Origin: an uncultured Kangiella sp.
GTDB taxonomy: Bacteria > Pseudomonadota > Gammaproteobacteria > Enterobacterales > Kangiellaceae
Assembly: GCA_947498625.1 (NCBI GenBank)
Contig: CANMKR010000002.1
Span: 62,001-126,000 of the forward strand
Direction: 5' to 3'
Length of the DNA: 64,000 nt
A program made the translations under genes and the position numbers. Below are positions 56,257-64,000 of the stretch, piece after piece. Under the pieces are notes generated by a model that worked only from the letters and a program-made list of their open reading frames with translations, did not search any database and was not told the origin of the DNA. The stretch's first letter is position 1, and each line of letters begins with the position of its first letter.

Positions 56257-57291
56257 ATGATTATTATATTAAAAGCCAATACCACCGAAGCCCAAGCCAA
56301 GGAAGTATTGCATGAAATTGAAACTGCCGGCCTACAACCGCTACATATGCCCGGTGTCGAGAGAACGGTCTTAGGCGCTTTAGGTGATGAACGAATTTTG
56401 GATGCGCTTAATTTGGAGAAATATCCCCAAGTTGAGAAAGTAAAACCCGTTTTAAGTAAGTATAAACTGGTTAGTCGAGAAATTTATCCGCAAGATACGG
56501 TTATTCAATTAGGTAACACCCCAGTAGGCTCCCAGCAGTTCGCCTTGATGGGCGGACCTTGCGCTATTGAAAATGAAGAGCAGCTATTAGAAACCGCACA
56601 ATACGTGAAATCTGCGGGTGCTACGGTCCTACGTGGTGGCGCTTTTAAGCCTAGAACCAGCCCATATTCATTCCAAGGTTTAGGTGTTGAAGGTTTGAAA
56701 ATCATGGAGCAGGTAGGTAAAGAAACCGGGCTAGATACTATTACTGAATTGATGGATATTAAAGATTTAGATGATGTGGCTAATCATATTTCAGCTATCC
56801 AGATTGGCGCTCGCAATATGCAAAACTACTCTTTGCTAAAAGCAGTCGGCGAAACACAAAAACCAATTCTACTAAAACGTGGCTTATCTGCGACTATCGA
56901 AGAGCTTTTATTGGCGGCGGAATACATTGTTGCTACTGGTAATCCTAACGTAATGATTTGCGAGAGAGGTATTCGCACTTTTGAAACAGCCACTAGAAAT
57001 ACTTTAGACTTAAACGCGGTAGCCTATATTAAAGAAAAAAGTCATTTACCAGTCATCGTTGATCCTTCGCATGGTACTGGAGTTAGAAATTTAGTTTCAC
57101 CAATGGCTAAGGCTGGAGTGGCTTGTGGTGCTGACGGTCTTATTATTGAGTGTCATAGAAGACCTGTAGAGTCAGTTTCTGACGCTGCTCAAGCATTGTC
57201 GCCAACGGATTTTTCTGAGTTACTACAACAGCTTAAGCCCTTTATTGAAGCAAGCGGTCGTACTTTTAAACCTTTGGCAGCTGCAGTTTGA
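56257..57291 (+). CDS. aroF: 3-deoxy-7-phosphoheptulonate synthase, type I-beta
   Basis: Condenses PEP and erythrose 4-phosphate to DAHP, the entry to aromatic synthesis. I start at the ATG at 56257 (CAGGAAAA SD), giving 344 residues; the longer frame to 56137 would run through the attenuator. Residues 1-70 are an N-terminal ferredoxin-like regulatory domain. The barrel follows ([49 protein letters not shown]). This Thermotoga/Bacillus-like I-beta form differs from the AroG/AroF/AroH I-alpha enzymes of enterics. It heads the trp operon, 7 bp before trpE. Confidence 0.94.
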   Translation: MIIILKANTTEAQAKEVLHEIETAGLQPLHMPGVERTVLGALGDERILDALNLEKYPQVEKVKPVLSKYKLVSREIYPQDTVIQLGNTPVGSQQFALMGGPCAIENEEQLLETAQYVKSAGATVLRGGAFKPRTSPYSFQGLGVEGLKIMEQVGKETGLDTITELMDIKDLDDVANHISAIQIGARNMQNYSLLKAVGETQKPILLKRGLSATIEELLLAAEYIVATGNPNVMICERGIRTFETATRNTLDLNAVAYIKEKSHLPVIVDPSHGTGVRNLVSPMAKAGVACGADGLIIECHRRPVESVSDAAQALSPTDFSELLQQLKPFIEASGRTFKPLAAAV

Positions 57292-57298
57292 GGTGGTA

Positions 57299-58849
57299 AT
57301 GCAAGTTAATACTTTGATAAAAAAGATCAGCTTATCCTTAAGTCCTTTAGAGGTGTATAAAAGGCTCTGTGATAAGGGCTTAAAAGAGCATACAGCGCTA
57401 CTCGAAACGGCTGAAGCTGGCACTCAAGCTCATAGAAAAAGCATTATCGCGATATCTAGCGCAGTGGAAATTAAGGCGTTGAACAATCGAGTAATGCTAA
57501 CTGCTCTTAATGACAATGGTGTCGCTTTTTTGCAGCGATTAGATACAGACGCACTGAGTGATTTTAGTGTTAAAAAAGCTGAATTGTGTTTAGAGCTTGT
57601 TTTAAATCCATTGCCAATTGTTACCGATGAAGATGAGCGATTAGCCCAATCCAGTATTTTAGACGTCTTGAAATTAGTTCAATCGGCTATCCAAACAGGT
57701 AATCTCGAAAACGATGAATCTTCACTATTATTAGGTGCATTTAGTTTTGATCTGGTGGATCAGTTTGAAGCTTTACCGAAGATCAATAAGTCTTACGATG
57801 ACTATATTTTTTATTTGGCTGATCAACTTCTTATTCAATCAATGGATAACAACTCAGCGCAAATTATCGTAAAAGGTTTCGGTCAAAATGCTACTAATGA
57901 TATTAGATTAGGACTTAACATAACTCAGTTAGAAGAGTTTCTGCAAGAAGAGCACAGCCAAGCTCAAGAGCCAAAGGTTACTGTTTCAAATAAAGTATCC
58001 GTTAATTTATCGGATGAAGTGTTTGAAACCCAAGTTAAGCAAGCTAAACAGCATATTATTGATGGTGATGTGTTTCAGGTGGTTTTATCGCGTGATTATC
58101 ATGTGGATTGCCCTAAACCAATTGCTGCTTATGAAAAGCTGCGCAGTTCTAATCCAAGTCCTTATATGTATTTCTTAAACTTTGGCGATAAACAGTTATT
58201 CGGCGCAAGCCCAGAAAGCTGTCTTAAAGTGACATCGCAAAAGGAAGTAAGCTTATATCCAATTGCGGGAACGCGAAAACGAGCATTTAGAAATAATCTC
58301 ATAGATTTTGAGCGTGACTCGCAAGTTGAATATGAGTTAATTGAAGATCAAAAAGAAGCTGCTGAACATATGATGTTAGTTGATTTGGCTCGGAATGATT
58401 TGGCGCGCATTATTCGCAATGGCTCACGCAAAATAACTCAGTTAAAAAAGATTGTTAAATACTCGCATGTGATGCATCTAGTGTCAGAGGTGAAAGGTGT
58501 TCTAAAGGAAAATATTGACTCTCTGGATGCCTATAAGGCGTGTAGCAATATGGGGACATTAACCGGGGCACCGAAAATTAAGGCAATGGAAATTATCCGC
58601 GATTATGAACAAAAAAGCCGTGGATTTTATGGTGGCGCAGTTGCAGTGCTCAATGCTAATGATGAATTTGACAGCGCTATCATTATTCGCTCAGCCCTAG
58701 TTGAAAATAACATGGCAACCATTACCGCGGGCGCTGGAGTTGTTTTCGACTCTATACCTAGTGAAGAAGCACAGGAAACTGATAATAAAGCAAAAGCTGT
58801 ACTTAGTGCCTGCTTGAGTGTTACTAGCGATTCTGAGGTGGCGGCATGA
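57299..58849 (+). CDS. trpE: Anthranilate synthase component I
   Basis: Uses chorismate and ammonia from TrpG to make anthranilate. 516 residues from the ATG at 57299 (GAGGTGG SD overlapping the aroF stop region). The N-terminal Trp-binding motif, usually LLESA, reads LLETA. The chorismate-binding domain holds QVVLSRDY, GASPESCLKV, PIAGTRKR, DLARNDLARI and TLTGAPKIKAMEII. Feedback inhibition by Trp is likely but the Ser-to-Thr change lies in the effector site. It overlaps trpG by 4 bp. Confidence 0.97.
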   Translation: MQVNTLIKKISLSLSPLEVYKRLCDKGLKEHTALLETAEAGTQAHRKSIIAISSAVEIKALNNRVMLTALNDNGVAFLQRLDTDALSDFSVKKAELCLELVLNPLPIVTDEDERLAQSSILDVLKLVQSAIQTGNLENDESSLLLGAFSFDLVDQFEALPKINKSYDDYIFYLADQLLIQSMDNNSAQIIVKGFGQNATNDIRLGLNITQLEEFLQEEHSQAQEPKVTVSNKVSVNLSDEVFETQVKQAKQHIIDGDVFQVVLSRDYHVDCPKPIAAYEKLRSSNPSPYMYFLNFGDKQLFGASPESCLKVTSQKEVSLYPIAGTRKRAFRNNLIDFERDSQVEYELIEDQKEAAEHMMLVDLARNDLARIIRNGSRKITQLKKIVKYSHVMHLVSEVKGVLKENIDSLDAYKACSNMGTLTGAPKIKAMEIIRDYEQKSRGFYGGAVAVLNANDEFDSAIIIRSALVENNMATITAGAGVVFDSIPSEEAQETDNKAKAVLSACLSVTSDSEVAA

Positions 58850-59457
58850 AAGTTTTATTAATCGATAATTATGATTCGTTTATTTATAACCTTCGATACG
58901 AATTAAATGCGCAAGATATTGAGGTGAAAGTTTGTCGCAATGATATTGATTATTCTCAAATGCGATCGCTGGCTTTAAAACATGACGCAATCATTATTTC
59001 GCCAGGTCCATCTAACCCAGAAAATGCAGGGCACTGCCTACGGTTAGTAAAAGATTTTTATGACAAAAAACCAATGCTTGGAATCTGTCTAGGTCATCAG
59101 GTGATTGCGCAGGCTATGGGGGCAAATATTACTCATGCTAAACAAACCATTCATGGTAAAAGCTCACTGATTGATTTGTTAGAGTCGGCTTTATTTTCAA
59201 GGTTAGGTAATAGTATTTCTGTAGCAAGATATCACTCCTTAATTGCAAAAAATATGCCTGAAAAATTAACCGTTACCGCCACTTCTGATGCGGAAGAAGT
59301 TATGGCCATAGAGCATAAAGATTACCCCGTATTTGGGCTGCAATTCCACCCAGAGAGCATTATGACCTTAAAAGGCTCCAATATTTTCAATAATTTTAAA
59401 GCGGTTGTAAATCATCATAAAACCAATGGAGAAATTCCTCATGTTGCAAATGCTTGA
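58846..59457 (+). CDS. trpG: Anthranilate synthase component II (glutamine amidotransferase)
   Basis: Supplies ammonia to TrpE. 203 residues, one class I glutaminase domain: LLIDNYDSFIYNL, SPGPSNPENAG, nucleophile Cys81 in LGICLGHQV, and the His-Glu of LQFHPESI. It is separate from trpD, unlike the E. coli TrpGD fusion. Overlaps both neighbours (4 bp with trpE, 17 bp with trpD). A para-aminobenzoate role for the same subunit is possible but not visible. Confidence 0.97.
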   Translation: MKVLLIDNYDSFIYNLRYELNAQDIEVKVCRNDIDYSQMRSLALKHDAIIISPGPSNPENAGHCLRLVKDFYDKKPMLGICLGHQVIAQAMGANITHAKQTIHGKSSLIDLLESALFSRLGNSISVARYHSLIAKNMPEKLTVTATSDAEEVMAIEHKDYPVFGLQFHPESIMTLKGSNIFNNFKAVVNHHKTNGEIPHVANA

Positions 59458-60448
59458 AACTATTTACCAAGGGCAAAGCTTAAGCTTTGAGCAGGCGAAT
59501 GATTCTTTTGATGAATTATTGGCAGGTCAAGTGGAGATGCCTGTGGCGGCAGCTTTATTGGCGGCTCTGAAGACTAAAGGTGAGTCGGTCGAAGAAATTG
59601 CCGGTGCCGCGCATGCTTTAAGAAAGCGTGCGGTTGAATTTCCGAAAACCGATTACCTGACTAATGACTGTTGTGGCACTGGAGGTGATGGTTTTAATAC
59701 CATTAATGTATCGACTATTTCAGCTTTTGTCGCAGCTACGCTTGGCGTAAAAGTGGTTAAGCACGGAAATAGATCTGTTTCGTCAAAGTGTGGTTCATCT
59801 GATCTGATGGAGGCGTTAGGCATTAATACTCATCTATCGCCAACTGCCAGTAAAGAACTGCTGGATAGTACTAATTTTTGTTTTTTATTTGCTCCTGATT
59901 ATCATCATGGTGTTAAGCATGTGATGCCGATTAGACAGTCATTAAAAACTAGGACTATCTTTAATTTAATTGGTCCTTTGGCAAATCCTGCTGAGCCAGA
60001 AATTCAGCTGTTGGGTGTTTACGATAAAAAGTACTGTAAGCCTTTTGCTGAAATTTTAAATATTCTGGGCACTAAAAAAGCTTTGATTGTACATGGCGCA
60101 GGATTAGATGAAATTGCGTTACATGCGGAGACTTATGCTGTCATGCTAAATCATGGCAGCATTACTGAAATGAAGATATCCCCTGAGGCGCTTGGCTTAC
60201 AAAAATATTCTATAGATGATTTAAAAGTGGCTTCTGTTGAAGATAATTTAACAGCAGCGTTAGAAGTGATAGCCGGCAAGGGTACTGAAGCTCATACTGA
60301 TATGATTGCAGCCAATACAGGCGCATTGCTGTTTTTAAATGATAAAGCTGAGTCTTTAAAAGAAGGGGTTTTGCTAGCAAAAGAGACCATTTTATCGGGC
60401 AAGGTAAAAGAACATTTAGAGCTCATTAAGGAGGCTTCAAATGTCTAA
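59441..60448 (+). CDS. trpD: Anthranilate phosphoribosyltransferase
   Basis: Adds phosphoribose to anthranilate. 335 residues from the ATG at 59441, chosen because GGAGA lies 9 bp upstream; an ATG at 59426 is itself part of that SD. The PRPP motif CGTGGDGFNTINVST and the segment KHGNRSVSSKCGSSDLMEAL are intact, as is RTIFNLIGPLANPA. Its stop overlaps the trpC start by 8 bp. Confidence 0.96.
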   Translation: MLQMLETIYQGQSLSFEQANDSFDELLAGQVEMPVAAALLAALKTKGESVEEIAGAAHALRKRAVEFPKTDYLTNDCCGTGGDGFNTINVSTISAFVAATLGVKVVKHGNRSVSSKCGSSDLMEALGINTHLSPTASKELLDSTNFCFLFAPDYHHGVKHVMPIRQSLKTRTIFNLIGPLANPAEPEIQLLGVYDKKYCKPFAEILNILGTKKALIVHGAGLDEIALHAETYAVMLNHGSITEMKISPEALGLQKYSIDDLKVASVEDNLTAALEVIAGKGTEAHTDMIAANTGALLFLNDKAESLKEGVLLAKETILSGKVKEHLELIKEASNV

Positions 60449-61799
60449 TGTCTTAGCCGCTATAGTTAACTATAAAAGACAATTGGTAACCAATTCCCAA
60501 GATGTAGTGCCTACTGAAAAAAGTACAAGAAGTTTAAAGCAAGCATTATCAAAACCAGAGTTTGGCTTTATTATGGAATGCAAAAAAGCATCGCCATCAA
60601 AGGGACTCATTCGAGAAAGTTTTGATTTAACGGAAATAGTTCCTATCTACAATCAATATGCAGATGCGATATCGGTCTTAACCGAGGAGCGTTTCTTTCA
60701 AGGAAGTTATAAGAACCTTGAATATGTAGCAAAAAATACGAATAAGCCAGTTCTATGTAAAGACTTCATTTTAGAGCCTAAGCAAATAAGACAGGCTAGA
60801 TATTATGGCGCGGATGCTATTTTATTAATGCTTTCAGTTTTGAGTGATGAGGAATATAGAGTTTGCGCTGAAGAAGCAATGAACTATCAGTTAGATATTT
60901 TAACGGAAGTTCATGATAAAACCGAATTGCAAAGAGCAATAGATTTAGGCGCTGAAATAATCGGAATTAATAATAGAAATTTAAAAGATTTATCGACAAG
61001 TTTAGACAATACCAAACAGTTATTTGATTCAATTCCAAAAGATAGAGTGATTGTGACTGAGTCAGGTATCAATTCTCATCAAGATGTTTTGGAGCTATCG
61101 CAATATGCAGATTCTTGTTTAGTTGGATCGTCATTAATGTCCAAAGAGAACCTCGAAATGGCTTGTGCTGAGTTGGTTTATGGAGATATCAAAATCTGCG
61201 GACTAACCAATCAACAAGATCTGTCTTTGGTTGATAAGTTAGCAACCTCAAGTATTGGCGTGATTTTTGCCGATAAGTCCAAGCGTAAAGTCGTGCAGCT
61301 TCTATCAGCTGAAAATAAGCCATTGATTGGTGTGTTTCAAAATCAAACTATGGATTTTATCTTAAACAAAATCACCGAGTATCAATTAAATGGCGTGCAG
61401 CTGCATGGAGATGAATCTCAAACGTTAATTGATGAGCTAAGACAAGAGTTAGGCAATGATTTTTTTATATCTAAAGTGGTTCATGTTAATGGCGGTTTGC
61501 CCGATTTTGATTACAAAAATCTTTCAGAAATATTATTAGATACGCAACTTAAAGAACAGCAAGGCGGAACAGGTGAGGCTTTTGATTGGCAGCTGTTAGA
61601 AAGTGAAGCAATACAGACAAATAAAGCCATGTTTAGAATAGCAGGTGGCTTGGATGCAGATAATGTAGCGCAGCTTAAATCTCTGGGTTTTAGCAAGCTA
61701 GATATTTGCAGTGGTAGCGAGTTGGCAGCTGGAATTAAGTGTCCGAACAAGCTCGATAACTTATTTAAAAATTGCAAAGTAAAAGGTTTTTCAAGATGA
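60441..61799 (+). CDS. trpC: Fused indole-3-glycerol-phosphate synthase/phosphoribosylanthranilate isomerase
   Basis: A 452-residue bifunctional enzyme for two successive Trp steps. The N-terminal TrpC barrel (about 1-250) has [37 protein letters not shown] and TESGI. The C-terminal TrpF barrel begins [12 protein letters not shown] (with the isomerase Cys), then GVQLHGDE and [11 protein letters not shown]. The fusion is as in enterics. A strong AAGGAGG SD precedes the ATG inside the trpD 3' end. It overlaps trpB as ATGA. Confidence 0.96.
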   Translation: MSNVLAAIVNYKRQLVTNSQDVVPTEKSTRSLKQALSKPEFGFIMECKKASPSKGLIRESFDLTEIVPIYNQYADAISVLTEERFFQGSYKNLEYVAKNTNKPVLCKDFILEPKQIRQARYYGADAILLMLSVLSDEEYRVCAEEAMNYQLDILTEVHDKTELQRAIDLGAEIIGINNRNLKDLSTSLDNTKQLFDSIPKDRVIVTESGINSHQDVLELSQYADSCLVGSSLMSKENLEMACAELVYGDIKICGLTNQQDLSLVDKLATSSIGVIFADKSKRKVVQLLSAENKPLIGVFQNQTMDFILNKITEYQLNGVQLHGDESQTLIDELRQELGNDFFISKVVHVNGGLPDFDYKNLSEILLDTQLKEQQGGTGEAFDWQLLESEAIQTNKAMFRIAGGLDADNVAQLKSLGFSKLDICSGSELAAGIKCPNKLDNLFKNCKVKGFSR

Positions 61800-63007
61800 C
61801 AACAGCAGTAGAAAGTCAATATGAGTATCAAGGTCCCTATATAGGGCAATATGGTGGTCAATTTGTGCCACAAATTTTAATGCCGGCGTTACAGCAGCTT
61901 GAAGAAGCATTTGAAAACTCTTTAATCGATCAAGAATTTCAATCCGAATTGACCCGGTTATTGAATGATTATGCTGGCCGTCCAACACCGTTAACGGAAT
62001 GCTCTAGTTTCGCTAAACAAAATGGCGTCCGCGTTTTTTTAAAGCGAGAAGATTTATTGCATGGTGGCGCGCATAAGACTAATCAAGTTTTGGCGCAGGC
62101 CTTATTAGCAAAGCGTATGGGCAAAAATCGAATTATCGCTGAGACAGGTGCTGGCCAGCATGGAGTAGCAACGGCTTTGGCATGCGCTTTATTAGGCTTA
62201 GAAGCCACTATTTATATGGGTAGCAAAGATATTGATCGGCAAGCGCCTAATGTTTTTCGAATGAAATTAATGGGGGCAAATGTTATTGCAGTTGATAATG
62301 GTAGCGGTAGCTTAAAGGACGCGATTAATGAGGCTTTAAGAGATTGGGCGGCTTCATACGATGCTACTCACTACCTATTGGGAACCGCTGCGGGGCCACA
62401 CCCATTTCCGAAGATGGTAAAGACTTATCAAAAAATTATCGGTGAAGAAGCAAAGCAACAAATGCTGGAGCAAATTGGTCAGTTACCGGATGCCGTTGTA
62501 GCTTGTGTTGGCGGCGGCTCTAATGCGATTGGTATTTTTGCGGATTTTATCAAAGAAAAAAATGTGCAGTTAATCGGTGTTGAACCAGCAGGAAAAGGTT
62601 TAGATTCAAAGGAGCATGGCGCAACATTGATTAAAGGTACTGAAGGTATTATTCATGGTGCTAGAACTCAAACCTTACAAACTGAAGAAGGACAAATAGT
62701 GGAGTCTCATTCAGTATCTGCCGGGTTAGATTATCCTGCGGTAGGTCCAGAGCATGTGCATTTAATGAAAACAGGACGTGCTCAATACGTCGGCATTAGT
62801 GACGATGAAGCTTTAGAGGCTTTCCAAGAACTTTCACGAACTGAAGGTATTATTCCCGCATTGGAATCTTCCCATGCGCTTGCCTATGTTAAAAAACTTG
62901 CGGAGGAAGCTACTGTGCCAATGAATATTCTGCTCAACTTATCTGGTCGTGGCGATAAGGATTTAACTATGGTTATGGATGAGCTTGCTCAAAGAGGTAA
63001 GAGCTAA
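61796..63007 (+). CDS. trpB: Tryptophan synthase beta chain
   Basis: PLP enzyme joining indole and serine. 403 residues from the ATG at 61796, which overlaps the trpC stop; in-frame upstream codons lie inside trpC. PLP Lys94 is in HGGAHKTNQ. The loop [10 protein letters not shown] and the end LSGRGDKDL are intact. It forms the alpha2beta2 complex with TrpA, whose gene overlaps by 1 bp. Confidence 0.98.
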   Translation: MTTAVESQYEYQGPYIGQYGGQFVPQILMPALQQLEEAFENSLIDQEFQSELTRLLNDYAGRPTPLTECSSFAKQNGVRVFLKREDLLHGGAHKTNQVLAQALLAKRMGKNRIIAETGAGQHGVATALACALLGLEATIYMGSKDIDRQAPNVFRMKLMGANVIAVDNGSGSLKDAINEALRDWAASYDATHYLLGTAAGPHPFPKMVKTYQKIIGEEAKQQMLEQIGQLPDAVVACVGGGSNAIGIFADFIKEKNVQLIGVEPAGKGLDSKEHGATLIKGTEGIIHGARTQTLQTEEGQIVESHSVSAGLDYPAVGPEHVHLMKTGRAQYVGISDDEALEAFQELSRTEGIIPALESSHALAYVKKLAEEATVPMNILLNLSGRGDKDLTMVMDELAQRGKS

Positions 63008-63894
63008 TGCGTTATCAAAAGATGTTTGAGACTAAAAAAGCTAATAACGAATTAGCCTATATTCCATTTGTATTACTTGGCGATCCGACATTTGATCATT
63101 CTTTTCAAATTATTGAGAAACTCATAGAAAGTGGGGCGGATGCTTTAGAGTTGGGTTTTGCTTTTTCCGATCCGGTTGCTGATGGTCCTGTGATTCAAGA
63201 AGCCAGCTTGCGTCCTTTAGACAATGGCTTTAGTTTGAAAGATGGCTTTGTATTAATTCAGAAAGTTAGAAAGCAATATCCGGATATCCCTATCGGAATT
63301 TTAACTTATGCCAATTTAGTTTTTGCCCAAGGTATTTCCCACTATTACGCAATGGCGCAAGAAGCAGGTGTTGACTCAGTTTTAGTGGCTGATTGTCCTG
63401 TTCAAGAAGCTTCATTGTTTGCCGAGCAGGCAGCGGCTCATAATATCGATACCGTTTTTATTGCACCGCCTGATGCAACGGATGAGACACTGGGTCAAGT
63501 GGCCAAGCATTCACAAGGTTATACTTATGTCTTAAGCCGTAAAGGTATTACTGGAACAGAGGTGAGCGCCAATCAGGCTAAAACCGATTTTTTAGAAAAA
63601 CTAAGAGCCTTTAACAGTGCTCCATTAGTACAAGGTTTTGGCATATCAACAGCTGAACATGTTTATCAAGCCGCTGAAGCTGGTGTTGATGGTGTAATTA
63701 CCGGTTCTGCTCTAGTGAAGATCATTAATCAATACTATAATGAGCCACAAATTATGCTTGATGCCATTGCGCAATACGCTAAAACCATAGCGACCGCAGC
63801 CCATCAAGCGCATAACTTAATTCGAGAAGGGCTTATCAATGTCGATAGCGGAAACGATCAAAGAACAACTGTTGGCCATGGAGCAACAAGTTGA
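63007..63894 (+). CDS. trpA: Tryptophan synthase alpha chain with extended C-terminus
   Basis: Cleaves indole-3-glycerol phosphate to indole. 295 residues, whereas the family usually ends near 268. The catalytic Glu48 (ALELGFAFSDP) and Asp59 (VADGPVIQ) are present, as are GVDSVLVADCP and GFGISTAEHV. The last ~25 residues (after HQAHNLIREG) lack family similarity, and their codons overlap the start of the next gene by 56 bp. The extension may be a lost stop codon. Confidence 0.95.
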   Translation: MRYQKMFETKKANNELAYIPFVLLGDPTFDHSFQIIEKLIESGADALELGFAFSDPVADGPVIQEASLRPLDNGFSLKDGFVLIQKVRKQYPDIPIGILTYANLVFAQGISHYYAMAQEAGVDSVLVADCPVQEASLFAEQAAAHNIDTVFIAPPDATDETLGQVAKHSQGYTYVLSRKGITGTEVSANQAKTDFLEKLRAFNSAPLVQGFGISTAEHVYQAAEAGVDGVITGSALVKIINQYYNEPQIMLDAIAQYAKTIATAAHQAHNLIREGLINVDSGNDQRTTVGHGATS

Positions 63895-64000
63895 AGAAGA
63901 GAAATTATTTTTAGTAGGTTATTTGATCCCTATGGTGGATTTAATCCCACAAGGGGATCTAAACGATCTTGAATGGTTTGCTGAGTTTGCTTTGTTTGTA
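63839..64000 (+). CDS. Start of an unidentified gene (cut by right edge)
   Basis: An ATG at 63839 with GAGAAGG 7-8 bp upstream opens a frame that stays open to the end of the window (54 codons). It begins MSIAETIKEQLLAMEQQVEE and continues with an acidic/hydrophobic helical sequence (LFLVGYLIPMVDLIPQGDLN). The N-terminal Glu-rich helix and size of the start recall small YfcL-like proteins, but too little is visible to name it. It overlaps the trpA 3' end by 56 bp in another frame. Confidence 0.6.
   Translation, partial: MSIAETIKEQLLAMEQQVEEEKLFLVGYLIPMVDLIPQGDLNDLEWFAEFALFV

Noticed and set aside
61196-61799. Separate trpF gene
   Set aside because: The isomerase domain continues in frame from trpC without a stop, so it is the C-terminal half of a fused TrpC/TrpF protein.

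Overview
The window is chromosomal DNA of an AT-rich gammaproteobacterium. Synteny blocks typical of that class are intact: metG/mrp/dcd, DUF3108-purN-purM with DUF2066-pgsA-like-hda, ispB/rplU-rpmA-obgE, rpsT/murJ, ribF-ileS-lspA-fkpB-ispH followed by type IV minor pilins, and a complete trp operon. The low GC, the L21 protein with a C-terminal extra domain, the lysine 6-dehydrogenase/aminoadipate semialdehyde dehydrogenase pair and the ispH-fimT linkage suggest a marine heterotroph near Kangiellaceae/Oceanospirillales. That placement is inference and was not tested. I see no rRNA, tRNA, insertion sequence, prophage or CRISPR array.

Layout. 1-10.4 kb: metG (runs off the left edge) divergent from mrp, dcd, the purine genes purM-purN with a DUF3108 gene, an OmpA-type lipoprotein, and DUF2066-CDP-alcohol transferase-hda. 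10.4-17.8 kb: an AhpD-like protein, pheA, an unusual pentapeptide-repeat/class III nucleotidyl cyclase fusion coupled to a TolB-like exported protein, pckA and ispB. 17.9-20.4 kb: rplU (extended), rpmA, obgE. 20.4-29 kb: a DUF1329 protein, a membrane diguanylate cyclase, a VOC protein/MarR pair sharing a palindrome, rpsT, murJ, an EamA transporter, and a membrane protein/PadR operon with an overlapping-palindrome operator. 29-38 kb (minus strand): leucine dehydrogenase-like gene, ALDH7, ABM protein, EF-hand protein, lysine 6-dehydrogenase-like gene, csiV, mfd. 38-42.6 kb: an unrecognised 452-residue protein, HD-GYP protein, lipoprotein, 13-bp tandem repeats and a crotonase. 42.8-55 kb: ribF-ileS-lspA-fkpB-ispH, then fimT-pilV-pilW-pilX-pilY1-pilE. 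55-64 kb: an orphan ParA ATPase, a trp leader region, then aroF-trpE-trpG-trpD-trpCF-trpB-trpA and the start of one more gene.

The most interesting region is 55.89-56.26 kb. It holds two successive Trp-rich leader peptides (the first with Trp-Trp, the second with Trp-Trp-Leu-Trp), each followed by an antiterminator/terminator pair built from the same GCGGGC/GCCCGC words. They precede a type I-beta DAHP synthase gene that heads the trp operon. Tryptophan supply would thus control both entry into the shikimate pathway and the Trp branch through two attenuators in series. Other items worth attention are the cyclase fusion, the L21 fusion, a perfect EF-hand loop in minor pilin PilX next to a Ca-site-bearing PilY1, three clean palindromic operators, and REP-like palindromes shared between intergenic regions.
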